A stretch of 64,000 bases of DNA from Vulcanisaeta souniana JCM 11219 (GTDB lineage: Archaea; Thermoproteota; Thermoprotei; Thermoproteales; Thermocladiaceae). Under the pieces are notes generated by a model. That model saw only the letters and a program-made list of their open reading frames with translations. It had not been told where the DNA came from and made no database searches. Positions 51,049 to 60,655 of the stretch are shown here, piece after piece (within the stretch, counting starts at the first letter, position 1; each line of letters starts with the position of its first letter). The DNA lies in contig NZ_AP026830.1 in the NCBI RefSeq assembly GCF_026000775.1, positions 1,945,056-2,009,055 on the forward strand. The letters run 5' to 3'. A program made the position numbers and the translations under genes.

Positions 51049-52392
51049 CTAGACATAGCTCCTAACCCCCTTCATACCCGATGCGTTCTCAAGCATCTTC
51101 TTAGCCGTATAGTATCTCCTACAGTCTGGGCATAGATACAACCATTCAGGGTCACCCTTAATGCCAAGTCTAACCTTCGTAGCCATTATGTGCCTCCTGG
51201 TATCAAATGGCTTACCACATACCTTGCATGTAATCACCTTGTCATAAACAATATCTGCGCTACCACTTGTCGGAAATTCCTTAGCCCTATCAACTGCTAT
51301 TGCCTTCTCTGGGCATAGCCTTGAGCAATAACCACACCCAATGCACTTGAGGTTGTTGAATTTGAGCACGGTCTTATTACCAGCCCTATCAACATCGAAT
51401 GCCCTCTCGGGGCATTTAGCGAAGCATACACCACAGAATGAGCACTTGACATCATCAACATGCACACTAAATATCTTCAGTAATTCATTGGTAACGCCTG
51501 TAGCCTTTGATCTAAGTCTTGTTAATGCCTTAACATAGTCATTACGTCTAATGCCCATGTAAATAATTTCCTCACTTGGTGCCTTGTTACCATCCACTGA
51601 TAACGCACCATTCTCAGCGGCGCTGAGCTTGAACAATTCCATAAACGCATTGACTAAGTCCTTGACATAGTCAGCACCACCCAACTTACATGACTTATCA
51701 GGGCACTCAATACTTACCTCAAGGGACTTGACAAGCGCCATTGCCACCCATTCAGGTCCAACTGCATTAACACATGGCACTTTATAGATGTACTCGCCGT
51801 TCCTAGGTTCCCTGGTGTTTAATGGGCATGTGAATGTTACTTTCTTAATACTCTTCACGGTATTTAACTTATTAAGTAGGGCTACGTACTCATTATCGTC
51901 AGCGCCCACCATTGCCAGGGCACCTGTTGGGCATTTTGACACGCACAACCCACACTCAATGCATGTGCTCTCATTAATGGTGACTTTATTGTTGACTATG
52001 GATATAGCGTTTACTGGGCATGCATTAACGCATTCACTACAGCCAAACCTAGCCCTACATGCACTCTCGAGGTATGTGGGTACGTTCTTCTCGATAACCT
52101 TGGCAACCCTACCCATCAGTAGCTCCCTCCTACTGATGGGACCCTCGATGGCAACCTTCCTCATGCTCGTTCTCCTAGCCATTAACTGAGCCTTCAACGT
52201 CTCAAGCTCCTCTTCGCTTGGCGACTTAAGTATATAAATGCTCATTGGATGCTTACCCTGAATATCAACACTGTTCAATTTCCTGAGCACTATTATTACT
52301 GGGCCATCATGCTCTCTAGCCCTACTCAATTCCTCGTCATTTGGATCCTCAAGTATTAATAACCTGCCCTCCTCACTTACCACCATAGGCAT
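51049..52392 (-). CDS. Polyferredoxin, SreD-like
   Basis: A 447-residue protein with four ferredoxin-type motifs: 'CSECVNACPVNAISI' and 'CIECGLCVSKCPTGAL' (about 120-165), then 'CSFCGVCFAKCPERAF' and 'CIGCGYCSRLCPEKAI' (about 320-365). A C-terminal zinc-ribbon-like 'CKVCGKPF...CPDC' follows, and a middle region holds four more cysteines (TFTCPL, IECPDKSCK). Its start overlaps the TorD-type gene by 20 bp. Gene order matches the polyferredoxin of Acidianus sre operons, where its role is thought to be electron transfer or enzyme maturation. Confidence 0.75.
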   Translation of the reverse strand: MPMVVSEEGRLLILEDPNDEELSRAREHDGPVIIVLRKLNSVDIQGKHPMSIYILKSPSEEELETLKAQLMARRTSMRKVAIEGPISRRELLMGRVAKVIEKNVPTYLESACRARFGCSECVNACPVNAISIVNNKVTINESTCIECGLCVSKCPTGALAMVGADDNEYVALLNKLNTVKSIKKVTFTCPLNTREPRNGEYIYKVPCVNAVGPEWVAMALVKSLEVSIECPDKSCKLGGADYVKDLVNAFMELFKLSAAENGALSVDGNKAPSEEIIYMGIRRNDYVKALTRLRSKATGVTNELLKIFSVHVDDVKCSFCGVCFAKCPERAFDVDRAGNKTVLKFNNLKCIGCGYCSRLCPEKAIAVDRAKEFPTSGSADIVYDKVITCKVCGKPFDTRRHIMATKVRLGIKGDPEWLYLCPDCRRYYTAKKMLENASGMKGVRSYV

Positions 52393-53047
52393 CCCTCATA
52401 GCCTTAATGACCTCCTTGTCCTGAGCCACGAAATCCCTCGTAAAATTGAGCAGAAGTTTAAGGTAATCAGTCTTCACAAGCTTAAGTGATGTACTTACGA
52501 ATATCGAGACCCAATTAATTAGGTGATTATTTAGGAAGTAATCCTCTTCCTCAACATACTTAATGGCATTACTCCAGTCATCATACTCCTCATAAGCTAG
52601 GAAACTCATGAAGGCGAACTCAACGGCAATGTGATCACCCCTTAAATCCCTAAAGTCCTTATTCACGATAAGGTTATAATCCGCGTAAATTCTTTTAAGC
52701 GATATCTCGGTATTCATATCAAGATAACCCGTGTGGGTGTATCCCTCGTATGGTATTGCGCCATAGTCAATCCTTGTAAAATCCACTTGTATTGGTGTTA
52801 ATGCGTTGTAGTCATTAATACCTTTAGCAATATCAAGTAACTTAATTAGGTCATTCATTGATGAGTAAAGCCTTGCCAGGACCTTGGCGACACCCCTAAC
52901 CCTACTAATCCTCGATTTAATCAACTTCTCAAAATCATTAAGCCTATACGGGTATATGTAGGATGAGGCTAGGAAGTCATAAATAATAGAACGGGAAAAG
53001 GCAAGTGATTTTAAAGCCTGTGGATCTAAGTTCTCCATATTAATCAC
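52373..53047 (-). CDS. TorD-type molybdoenzyme chaperone, SreE-like
   Basis: A 224-residue all-helical protein with the TorD/DmsD layout: 'RSIIYDFLASSYIYPYRLNDF', 'PIQVDFTRIDYGAIPYEGYTHT' (the family's P-Y-E motif) and 'GDHIAVEFAFMSFLAYEEYD' (the D-H-x-x-x-E-x-x-F-M motif). It should bind the TAT signal of the catalytic subunit and hold it for cofactor loading. It overlaps the Fe-S gene by 4 bp. Confidence 0.85.
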   Translation of the reverse strand: MINMENLDPQALKSLAFSRSIIYDFLASSYIYPYRLNDFEKLIKSRISRVRGVAKVLARLYSSMNDLIKLLDIAKGINDYNALTPIQVDFTRIDYGAIPYEGYTHTGYLDMNTEISLKRIYADYNLIVNKDFRDLRGDHIAVEFAFMSFLAYEEYDDWSNAIKYVEEEDYFLNNHLINWVSIFVSTSLKLVKTDYLKLLLNFTRDFVAQDKEVIKAMRDAYGGK

Positions 53048-53835
53048 GTGCCTTGACCCTTAGCATTACCCACTCCACCACCACAGTGACCACCAGTTGG
53101 TTTAACGCCCTTCAGCTTCTGTAATAATGTCGGTAAATCAGCCGCGCCAGTTCTTAGGGCAAATTCCTCAGGTTCTTCTCCGGTTACTATCCTTGTCGAT
53201 TCGTTAGTCTGTACACCGGGCATTACATAAAGACTGGGTGGGTCTGTGCCGTACTCAGGACCCATTGGTACTGCGCCCTTTCTCATAGCTGTCCTGTAGA
53301 CTATGCTATTGGGATCATCCATGTCACCAAATACCCTAGCACCGGCCGGACAATTCCTAACGCAGGGTGGTACTCTCTCGTAAAGCGGTAATGACTCATC
53401 GTAAACTCTATCAATGGCCATGACACACTTCTTACTAACGCCCTCCACTGGGTCAAATATTATGTTGCCATATGGACATGCATTCTCACAGTACCTGCAG
53501 CCAATGCACACCTCGTAGTTAATAACGACCACACCATCCTCTCTCCTCTTATATATGGCCCCGGTTGGACATACTGTGACACATGCTGGATTCTTACATT
53601 GGAAACAGCTAATTGGTACACTAAATGTCTTAGTGTTTGGGAACTCACCAACCTCCACATGCAGTACCCTCATGAAGAATACCGACCATGGCGCCTTACC
53701 GGGTTCTGGACCCCATGGCTTCAGATCTGTCATTGGCCCATAACACCCACTGGAGTGCCACTCCTTGCAGGCCAGCATACATGCGTTGCATCCAAAGCAC
53801 TTACTCAGGTCTGTGAGTATGGCTAGCTGGACCAT
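53044..53835 (-). CDS. Molybdoenzyme Fe-S subunit (DmsB/PsrB/SreB type)
   Basis: A 263-residue protein with the sixteen-cysteine, four [4Fe-4S] cluster pattern: 'CFGCNACMLACKEWH', 'CFQCKNPACVTVCPTGAIYK', 'CIGCRYCENACPYGNIIF' and 'KCVMAIDRV...PPCVRNCPAGA'. It carries electrons between the membrane anchor and the molybdopterin subunit. A Gly-rich tail with 'GGHCGGGVG' is an extra Cys-containing end. It lies 5 bp after the catalytic gene. Confidence 0.92.
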   Translation of the reverse strand: MVQLAILTDLSKCFGCNACMLACKEWHSSGCYGPMTDLKPWGPEPGKAPWSVFFMRVLHVEVGEFPNTKTFSVPISCFQCKNPACVTVCPTGAIYKRREDGVVVINYEVCIGCRYCENACPYGNIIFDPVEGVSKKCVMAIDRVYDESLPLYERVPPCVRNCPAGARVFGDMDDPNSIVYRTAMRKGAVPMGPEYGTDPPSLYVMPGVQTNESTRIVTGEEPEEFALRTGAADLPTLLQKLKGVKPTGGHCGGGVGNAKGQGT

Positions 53836-53840
53836 TCAGG

Positions 53841-56800
53841 TCACCCCTGCCCGTTCTTCTTACTCTTTGGATCCGTACCTGGATTTGAATTAGGTGGTGG
53901 CATTGTGGCGTTGGAGAATGAGTAGCCCATTGAGTGCCTAATGGTTTCTTGGAATTGAAGCCATTGAGTGTTCTGTTCATACCAGGATAATCCCATCTCC
54001 TGCGGCGTCTTGTAGGCATTATAGTTGAAGACATTTATGTTCCAAGCCTCACTACCAACGATTAGTTTCGGTGGTGTCTTAACTATTGGATCTGCATTAC
54101 CCCATGCTGAGTATGGCTGGTCATTAGCTATCCTAACTACCTTAACCCTTAAATCACCCCAAGCAGTCTTGCCACTAAATATGTCGAATTGAAGTGTTGG
54201 ATATTGTCCGCTTTGTACCGCATTTATTAAACCCTGTACTGTATAGTCTGAGTTAGGTACACCACCCTGGCTTTGAGCCCTTGTGTATACGTATATGTCA
54301 TTAAACATAAAGCCCTTAGTAACCTCCAGGGCATTAGGCGGTAATGCCATCATACCGGCTCTGGCATTCCTTGACTTCCAATAACCAACAACACCTGGTG
54401 CCACAGCTTCCGTTAACTTAACCTGGCCTCTAGCTATCTCGCCGCCTCTACTGGTTAATTCAACCCAATCACCATCCTTAATACCATACTGAGCCGCAGT
54501 TTGTGGATTCATCCAAATCACCGAATATGGTATAATCTGCCTAAGCCATGGGTGGTGATTCTCCCACGTGTGGTAGAACCACGGCGTAGTCTTCCTATTA
54601 ATCGTGGCCAGTGGGTACTCACTTGGTGGTGAACCATCTGGTGCTATCCAGTCCAGTGGTTCGTACCATACGGCTATTGGGTGGTAGAACTGCTTAATTA
54701 TTTGGGCCACATGGCTGCCCCACCAATCACTTGGTGGCGATGCGTTCTTCTGGGCCAGCTGTAGATACGACTGGTCGCCAGTCTTCTGGTACATGTAGTA
54801 GAAGTATGCGTTCATGCCCTTCCACAGGCCGTAGGCTGCCAGTATGAACTTCATTATTATCTCTGAGTATATCGGTATAATCACTGGCTTTGCGTATGGC
54901 ATCATACTAACGCTTGCAGCCCACTCCAGATAGCCTTGGTTCACGTGCCTGTAATACCTAATCTCAAGTGGTAATTCGTAGTAGGCGAAGGCATGTCCAA
55001 CTGTCTGAGTACCTGGTGAAACACCTAGCGGATAAACACCATTGGTAACTGGTATCTGCTGTGGAGCTGGGTACGTATTACTATTTGAGTATGCGGCTGC
55101 ATTTATGAAGCCTGGATAAACGTACATCTTAATCTGATTCGGGTTAGGATCTCCCTTACAACATGATGCTCCATCCGCACCCCTAGCCATGTAAAGCACA
55201 CCAATACCTGGAGCAAACTGCCACTTCCACAACCAATCATACATTAGATTAGGATACATTGGTTCTCCAGTATTTGTAACGAAGCCAGGTAACTGAAGCT
55301 TCTCACCGAGTAAAATCTCACCATCACTCCACGGCCTAACTTCCTTAAAGAGCGGCGGTAGTATAGGCCACTCGATATTGTCCGCAGGACCGTGCACCGA
55401 TGACACTGGCCTATCTAGTAGACTGTGCTCACCATATCTCTCAAAGAATGTGGTGTCAGGTATAACTAAGTCTACACAGGGCACTGAACCGCCATAGAAC
55501 GTATCAACCTGAGCCACGAAGGGTATCCTATACCTACCATCAGTATCCTTCATAGTGAGCAGGCCTAGGTCCTTATCAATATCGTAGGCATTATCCCAAT
55601 ACTCATTGGTTATATGCCATAGCAGAAACTCTACTCTGTACGGCCACTCAAGCCCAGCATCAATATTAACAGCGGTATAAACCCTATGAACAGATAATGG
55701 AAACTCCCAACTAAAGCCCCTCTCTATGAGCAATGGATGACCATTTTCATCAATTACCATATTATCCGGCGTATATACTATAGGCTTTGTCGTTATTTGC
55801 AAAGCCTTTGAATATGGAACCTTCTCAACACTTAATACCTGAACAGTACCATCGTTAAGTATTCTCTCCTGAATCATCGTACCACCAACTACACCTATAA
55901 GTTGCTCGCCATTGGGTCCAGTGTATAGGCTTGGATTAGAGTTGTAATCGTCCTGTGTAATATTCATCCTTGGATCAGCTGGCGTAATATATGCTGGCCA
56001 GTAATCGCCGTCAGGTACTGGCCACGGTGCTGGCGGCTTATATGTAAATCCACCAGGTGTATCTATCGCCCCAACTAAGGCGAATAGAAGGGCAAAGGCT
56101 CTTGCTGTGACAAAGCCATTACTATGTGCCGAAATGCCTCTCATTATGTATGCTGAGAATGGTGTGCCTATGAAATAATCATGCTGCCTACCTAGGTAGT
56201 CAGTCCACTTGGCTTGTATAACGACCCTACCATTATTGAGCAAATTAACTATCTTCTGAGCAAGCTCCCTAATTTTGTAAGCTGGTGGTGTTTTCCAGGT
56301 CGCCTCAACATTCTCTGGACTCCATTGATCTTGCAGCGCAATTTCCTTTAGTATACTGAAGACAGTTCTAACATTTAGAGTTACTGTCTGGTCACTATCA
56401 GGAGCGATTGGTATTGTTATTGATCCCTGCCACTCAAGGACGGGTTCAACACCGTTTTGCCACGGTATGTCAGTAAATGGGTAAATATTACCATCGCTAC
56501 CCATAATTATTGGTACCCAATCACCATTCTTATTCTTCATCCTAGCGAAAAGCCCAACATTAGATGCTTGTGGTGGTATTATCGAACCGTCTGGATTTGT
56601 TATGACAAGCCAGGGCGCGTTTGTATACCACTTTAAGTAATCCTCATCCATTGAGTGTATACCCTGCTCCCTCATTTCAAATAGTTCATGTATTACTGAC
56701 CAAATCACCATGCCATCAGTACCGGGTATCACGGGTATCCACTCATTGGCAACTTGGGCGAAGTTGCCGATTCTCTCCGGCGACATCCATATTATCTCAC

Positions 56801-57623
56801 CACCATTGGTTATCACCTTCATAACCTCACGTCTCGTTATTGTTGGAAAATGATCCTGCGTCATACCAGCGATAATCAATAACTTCGTGTAATTGCTGTC
56901 CCAACCACCGTACTCCCACCAGGTGCCACCCATGGCATAAGAACCACCTGACGCCACGGCCGTTGCACAGAAACCACCGTGAGCTGCTTGGTTCGGTGTA
57001 CCGAACATCGCAGCAAACCACGTGTTCTCGGTTGGATTGTATTGATCCCTACCTGTGAAGTATACGAACTTATATGGGCAGCACTCCCTAATTTGCTTAA
57101 GACCTAGGAACCCATATTTCCAGCCTCTTTCCTGTAAATAAGATGAATTATCTCCATTTGCAAGTATGTCTAGCAGATCATCGTATGTAATTTCCACGAA
57201 GTTACCCTCACACCTCTCGCTAGTGGGTACCCTAAGCAATGGCGACCTTAGCCTTGCTGGGCTTAGGTAGTGGAGCATAGTTGTTGCGCCTATATCACAG
57301 GTGGCACCCTGGTTCCTAGTGAATATTGAACCCGTTATGAACCTAGGTAGTTTAGTCGTTCCACTTATTACAACCTCAACATTGCATCTACCTAGGCATC
57401 CGTAGCATGTCGTGAACGCAACAACGTCGCTCGTTACCTCCTCAGGAGCCAACTTACTCTCCTTAAATATCTGACCAAAAACAAATGCTTCCCTACCCAC
57501 AGTACCTAGGAATGCCACTGCTGCAGCCGTTACACCGGCGATCTTTAGGAAATCCCTTCTTGTTATTAATAGGCCCTTCTTAGTCTCCTCATGGGTAAGC
57601 TTTGTGGTGGTTTCCATGCCCAT
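53841..57623 (-). CDS. Molybdopterin oxidoreductase catalytic subunit (SreA/PsrA/TtrA-like), TAT-exported
   Basis: About 1260 residues. The twin-arginine signal is 'TRRDFLKIAGVTAAAVAFLG' (Arg22-Arg23). The N-terminal [4Fe-4S] site is CYGCLGRC plus a later Cys in 'GATCDIG' (Cys73, 76, 80, 109). The Mo-ligand region reads 'TPNQAAHGGFCATAVASGG', giving a cysteine ligand as in Psr/Phs/Ttr enzymes. The C-terminal MGD-binding domain includes 'TAAQYGIKDGDWVELTSRGG' and 'EAVAPGVVGYWKSRNA'. Its length is at the upper end, nearer tetrathionate reductases. Gene order favours sulfur/polysulfide reductase (Sre). The ATG at 57623 overlaps the anchor gene's stop (TGATG), so I prefer it to an in-frame ATG at 57644. 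Confidence 0.87.
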   Translation of the reverse strand: MGMETTTKLTHEETKKGLLITRRDFLKIAGVTAAAVAFLGTVGREAFVFGQIFKESKLAPEEVTSDVVAFTTCYGCLGRCNVEVVISGTTKLPRFITGSIFTRNQGATCDIGATTMLHYLSPARLRSPLLRVPTSERCEGNFVEITYDDLLDILANGDNSSYLQERGWKYGFLGLKQIRECCPYKFVYFTGRDQYNPTENTWFAAMFGTPNQAAHGGFCATAVASGGSYAMGGTWWEYGGWDSNYTKLLIIAGMTQDHFPTITRREVMKVITNGGEIIWMSPERIGNFAQVANEWIPVIPGTDGMVIWSVIHELFEMREQGIHSMDEDYLKWYTNAPWLVITNPDGSIIPPQASNVGLFARMKNKNGDWVPIIMGSDGNIYPFTDIPWQNGVEPVLEWQGSITIPIAPDSDQTVTLNVRTVFSILKEIALQDQWSPENVEATWKTPPAYKIRELAQKIVNLLNNGRVVIQAKWTDYLGRQHDYFIGTPFSAYIMRGISAHSNGFVTARAFALLFALVGAIDTPGGFTYKPPAPWPVPDGDYWPAYITPADPRMNITQDDYNSNPSLYTGPNGEQLIGVVGGTMIQERILNDGTVQVLSVEKVPYSKALQITTKPIVYTPDNMVIDENGHPLLIERGFSWEFPLSVHRVYTAVNIDAGLEWPYRVEFLLWHITNEYWDNAYDIDKDLGLLTMKDTDGRYRIPFVAQVDTFYGGSVPCVDLVIPDTTFFERYGEHSLLDRPVSSVHGPADNIEWPILPPLFKEVRPWSDGEILLGEKLQLPGFVTNTGEPMYPNLMYDWLWKWQFAPGIGVLYMARGADGASCCKGDPNPNQIKMYVYPGFINAAAYSNSNTYPAPQQIPVTNGVYPLGVSPGTQTVGHAFAYYELPLEIRYYRHVNQGYLEWAASVSMMPYAKPVIIPIYSEIIMKFILAAYGLWKGMNAYFYYMYQKTGDQSYLQLAQKNASPPSDWWGSHVAQIIKQFYHPIAVWYEPLDWIAPDGSPPSEYPLATINRKTTPWFYHTWENHHPWLRQIIPYSVIWMNPQTAAQYGIKDGDWVELTSRGGEIARGQVKLTEAVAPGVVGYWKSRNARAGMMALPPNALEVTKGFMFNDIYVYTRAQSQGGVPNSDYTVQGLINAVQSGQYPTLQFDIFSGKTAWGDLRVKVVRIANDQPYSAWGNADPIVKTPPKLIVGSEAWNINVFNYNAYKTPQEMGLSWYEQNTQWLQFQETIRHSMGYSFSNATMPPPNSNPGTDPKSKKNGQG

Positions 57624-58672
57624 CACCCCCACCATGGACCCCATTGTGGTTGTGTGTTATAGAATGGTGTTATTGGTGTATGGAAATAGGCCGTGGCTAT
57701 GACTACATACCTCAGCGTATAACCACCAACTATAACTGCAACAAATATTATTGCTATCATTACGGCCGCAGTGCGGTTTAACGGATTAACCCTCAATAGT
57801 GCTATTTCAAGTAATAATGGTATTGCTATACCTATGGAAATAACCACACCCCAAAACATCGGTGCATATGCGCCGAATAAAAGCTCGTAGAGATCCAGCC
57901 CAGCTAGGTAGTGATTCGCCATGGCCACGGCTATGAATAACGCCCAACCAAATCCTTCAAAAATCTCCGCAAGTAGGTCCAGCCAACTTAATTCATGCAG
58001 TACATGAGCTAATTCACTTGTGCCTCCATCAGCCTTCACAGGTACTGCCGTTGTTACAGACTTCTCGAAGAATCTGGTAACCAGCAGTGAAAATGCGGAG
58101 CCATAGGCAAGGCCTGATGATAGCCATAGCAGGGGCAGTACGCCATTCCACCAGTAGGACTTGCCACCAGCTGCTGCGAATAGGAATGCTGTGTATACCG
58201 TAGCCGCTATACCCGTGAGCATTATTAAGTAGTCAAGGACTATCTGCGTGGGCCTAATATACTTACCCAGCACAGCCCTCGCCAGTGATGGTATGTAGGT
58301 TATTGCCAGGTATATTATGCCCCAAATAACCATACCACTTAGGAACAACACACCCCAATCCATCCAGGACTGAGCAAGTCTACCATTTGGATAGCCAATG
58401 AAAATTATGTTACCAGCCCTATCCGGCCTTCCAAGATCTATTACGAAGAAGGCCAAGGCACCCAATATAAATATCCAACCAGCCGTCATATTTATCTTAA
58501 CCATCCTACTAACCTTACCCCTAACATTATAAACAGCGGCTAGCAACATTGTCATGCTACCGAGCGCCGTTAGGAAAACCGCAGCCGCAATTCTCCAACC
58601 CCATATCAAGTGATAACCAGGCGGCATGTATGGACCCCAGCCTGTCCAGCTAACCGGCCAAGGTGATGACAT
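57623..58672 (-). CDS. NrfD/PsrC-type membrane anchor (SreC-like)
   Basis: A 349-residue protein with eight to nine helices: 'GWRIAAAVFLTALGSMTMLLAA', 'GWIFILGALAFFVIDLGRPDRA' (typical NrfD 'DLGRP'), 'WGVLFLSGMVIWGIIYLAI' and 'LLAEIFEGFGWALFIAVAMANHYLAGLD'. It should bind menaquinone and pass electrons to the Fe-S subunit on the cell exterior. It is the first gene of the operon, with two TATA-like repeats 24-58 bp upstream. Confidence 0.88.
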   Translation of the reverse strand: MSSPWPVSWTGWGPYMPPGYHLIWGWRIAAAVFLTALGSMTMLLAAVYNVRGKVSRMVKINMTAGWIFILGALAFFVIDLGRPDRAGNIIFIGYPNGRLAQSWMDWGVLFLSGMVIWGIIYLAITYIPSLARAVLGKYIRPTQIVLDYLIMLTGIAATVYTAFLFAAAGGKSYWWNGVLPLLWLSSGLAYGSAFSLLVTRFFEKSVTTAVPVKADGGTSELAHVLHELSWLDLLAEIFEGFGWALFIAVAMANHYLAGLDLYELLFGAYAPMFWGVVISIGIAIPLLLEIALLRVNPLNRTAAVMIAIIFVAVIVGGYTLRYVVIATAYFHTPITPFYNTQPQWGPWWG

Positions 58673-58695
58673 CAGGTAATGCCTAGTTACGTGTT

Positions 58696-58731
58696 GGATA
58701 TAAACGGTGCTTTCTCACTTGATATAAACAG
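58696..58731 (-). promoter_or_regulatory. Duplicated TATA-like elements before the sre-type operon
   Basis: The nonamer GATATAAAC occurs at 58697-58705 and again at 58721-58729, 24 bp apart, on the plus strand (GTTTATATC on the transcribed side). The nearer copy is correctly placed as TATA box for the anchor gene. The farther copy could be a second promoter or an operator half. Confidence 0.45.
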
Positions 58732-58756
58732 CCGTAGTTATGCCCGTGCTTAAGAA

Positions 58757-59548
58757 TTACTTATTTTCATATAAGTGAAAAATTTTGAGTAAATTGCCCT
58801 TGTTCATTATGGACGTGAGCACTGGGCAGTTTAAACGTAATGCGTAACCATTGATCCTGCACTTAATGGCTACCGGCCTTACGACAGGCTTTCCCGCACT
58901 CTCCTCTATTAGTAATGCGGCCTTACACCCGTCATTTAGGGTAACCACTGGTAGTAATTCAAGTAGTGCCTTGGCGATTACCCTCTCGGCTTTCCTAACG
59001 AGCTCCAGGGGTACGTTTAAGGTCTCCGCAATTACTTGGTCTAGGGACTTCGTGCCTATCCTTAGATTGTCAGGGAGCAGAACTAGGGCAGTCCTACTTA
59101 AGTTGCTGGCGCAGAAATCCTCAATCTTCCTACCCAGCCTAATCAATCCCTTAATTAACAATGAGATGTATTCCTTAACTTCATCGTCACTGAAATCCTC
59201 TAATTCCCAATCTTCTTTCAATTTCATAATTGCATACTTAAAAGCGACTTCGTTAATTTTGATAGCGCCAGTTAAATAAGCGACCGATAGCAGAAGGGCG
59301 CCTCTAGCCGTAACCACGTACTGCCCCTTATTAACCTTCTCAACAAAACCCATTGATAGAAGTTCTAACATCTTTCTATAAATTGACGCTATGCTTAACC
59401 CAGTTACCTTGGATAAGTACGTTAATGACAATGTATTGATACCTTTTTGCATTAAGGCTAATTGAAACATCGAGACGATGAGAGTTTCAAGAATAAGTAT
59501 ATGAATTGAATCTAGCGAATCTTCCCTAACTAATAAATGAGGCATCAT
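58757..59548 (-). CDS. Winged-helix regulator with three-Cys C-terminal signature, copy 1
   Basis: A 263-residue protein. An N-terminal helix pair precedes a winged helix at about 38-80 (YLSKVTGLSIASIYRKMLELLSMGFVEK) with wing 'KGQYVVTARG'. A middle helical domain (LKEDWELEDFSDDEVKEYISLL) follows, then a C-terminal region with 'AERVIAKALLELLP', 'LNDGCKAALLI', 'AIKCRINGYALRLNCPVL'. It has about 35-40% visible identity with the next gene, with the three cysteines conserved. It lies between the sre-type operon and its paralogue. It could sense redox state, metals or sulfur species; no named family recognised. Confidence 0.75.
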   Translation of the reverse strand: MMPHLLVREDSLDSIHILILETLIVSMFQLALMQKGINTLSLTYLSKVTGLSIASIYRKMLELLSMGFVEKVNKGQYVVTARGALLLSVAYLTGAIKINEVAFKYAIMKLKEDWELEDFSDDEVKEYISLLIKGLIRLGRKIEDFCASNLSRTALVLLPDNLRIGTKSLDQVIAETLNVPLELVRKAERVIAKALLELLPVVTLNDGCKAALLIEESAGKPVVRPVAIKCRINGYALRLNCPVLTSIMNKGNLLKIFHLYENK

Positions 59549-59607
59549 TATTAATAATTTTAAATCATGATTTAGTATTAAAGTGTTTTGGGAGTATGCT
59601 AAGATTC

Positions 59608-60357
59608 TTACTCGTTAAATGCCTTATGAATTAATGATAAGGCTACAGGGCAGTCACTATTAAGCGAATAGCCCCTAATCCTACATTTAATGGCGAGTAT
59701 TACCGGCGAGGCCCTAATCGACTGGTCCCCAGCCAATACAACCACTGCCCTGCAACCATCCCTTAAACGGACACTTGGTAGGTAATCAAGTAGTGCCTTG
59801 GCGATTACCCTCTCGGCTTGTCTCACCTCATCGACACTCACACCCAGGTAATCAGCTATTGAGTGAATTAGGGAGATCCTACCGTTATTAATGCCGTCAG
59901 GTAATACGTAATAAACAGACTTACCAAGCAAATTAACATTGACGTTTAATGGCGAGAGACCCAACTTACTAAATCCTTTATATAGTAATTTTAAGTAACT
60001 AATTACCTCATTACGATCAAATTCCTCAAGGTCCCAATCTTCCCTCAACTTATCAATGGCCAACTCAAAGACATCCTTATTTATGGAACCCCCATTACTT
60101 AGGTACATCATTGCAAGTAGTAACACGCCCTTAGTGGTTATTACGTAATGACCCTTACTAACCCGCTCTATCAAGCCAAGATTCATCAGGTCAAGAGCCT
60201 TCCTATATGCCGTAGCTATACTCATACCCGTACTCATCGAAACATAGTAAAGAGAATCCAAATTCCTGCTACAACGCCTTACCTTACCCTTAATGAGATG
60301 AAGAAGGAGTGCCTGAAGTATTAGTATGTGGTAATTATCTAGGTAGTAAATACTCAT
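59608..60357 (-). CDS. Winged-helix regulator with three-Cys C-terminal signature, copy 2
   Basis: A 249-residue paralogue of the preceding gene: winged helix 'MSTGMSIATAYRKALDLMNLGLIERV', 'KGHYVITTKGVLLLAMMYLS', 'LREDWDLEEFDRNEVISYLK', then 'AERVIAKALLDYLP', 'LRDGCRAVVVL' and 'AIKCRIRGYSLNSDCPVA'. It has extra Cys near residue 28 (RRCSRN). It is the first gene on its strand after the A+T-rich region upstream of doxD, and a tandem duplication best explains the pair. I infer it controls dox and/or sre genes. Confidence 0.75.
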   Translation of the reverse strand: MSIYYLDNYHILILQALLLHLIKGKVRRCSRNLDSLYYVSMSTGMSIATAYRKALDLMNLGLIERVSKGHYVITTKGVLLLAMMYLSNGGSINKDVFELAIDKLREDWDLEEFDRNEVISYLKLLYKGFSKLGLSPLNVNVNLLGKSVYYVLPDGINNGRISLIHSIADYLGVSVDEVRQAERVIAKALLDYLPSVRLRDGCRAVVVLAGDQSIRASPVILAIKCRIRGYSLNSDCPVALSLIHKAFNE

Positions 60358-60507
60358 ATTAAATCACCTAGAAAATAACATAAATGTACTATTTTTAACC
60401 TTTATTGTCAAAAAAATGACACTACAAACGTAGAAAACATGCAAAAGTGAATGCTGGAATCTAGAGCAGAAAGTGTAACTTTTCGATAAGTTAATAATTT
60501 ATGATTT

Positions 60508-60565
60508 ATGGAAAAACATGCATTAATATAGTAATAAATTTGTTTAAATACTCATGGTTTTTCAT
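60508..60565. promoter_or_regulatory. Inverted repeat in the regulator-doxD intergenic region
   Basis: ATGGAAAAACATG (60508-60520) and CATGGTTTTTCAT (60553-60565) form a 13-bp inverted repeat with 11 matches, separated by 32 bp containing TTTAAATA. The repeat lies in a 298-bp, very A+T-rich divergent promoter region. It is a good candidate operator for the adjacent regulators. Confidence 0.45.
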
Positions 60566-60655
60566 GATATCTTATACAATGTATATTTTCATTTTTCTCA
60601 GTATCTAGAAACTAATCCTTAATAGAACAATATCTTTGCGGTATTCTCGATAAAT

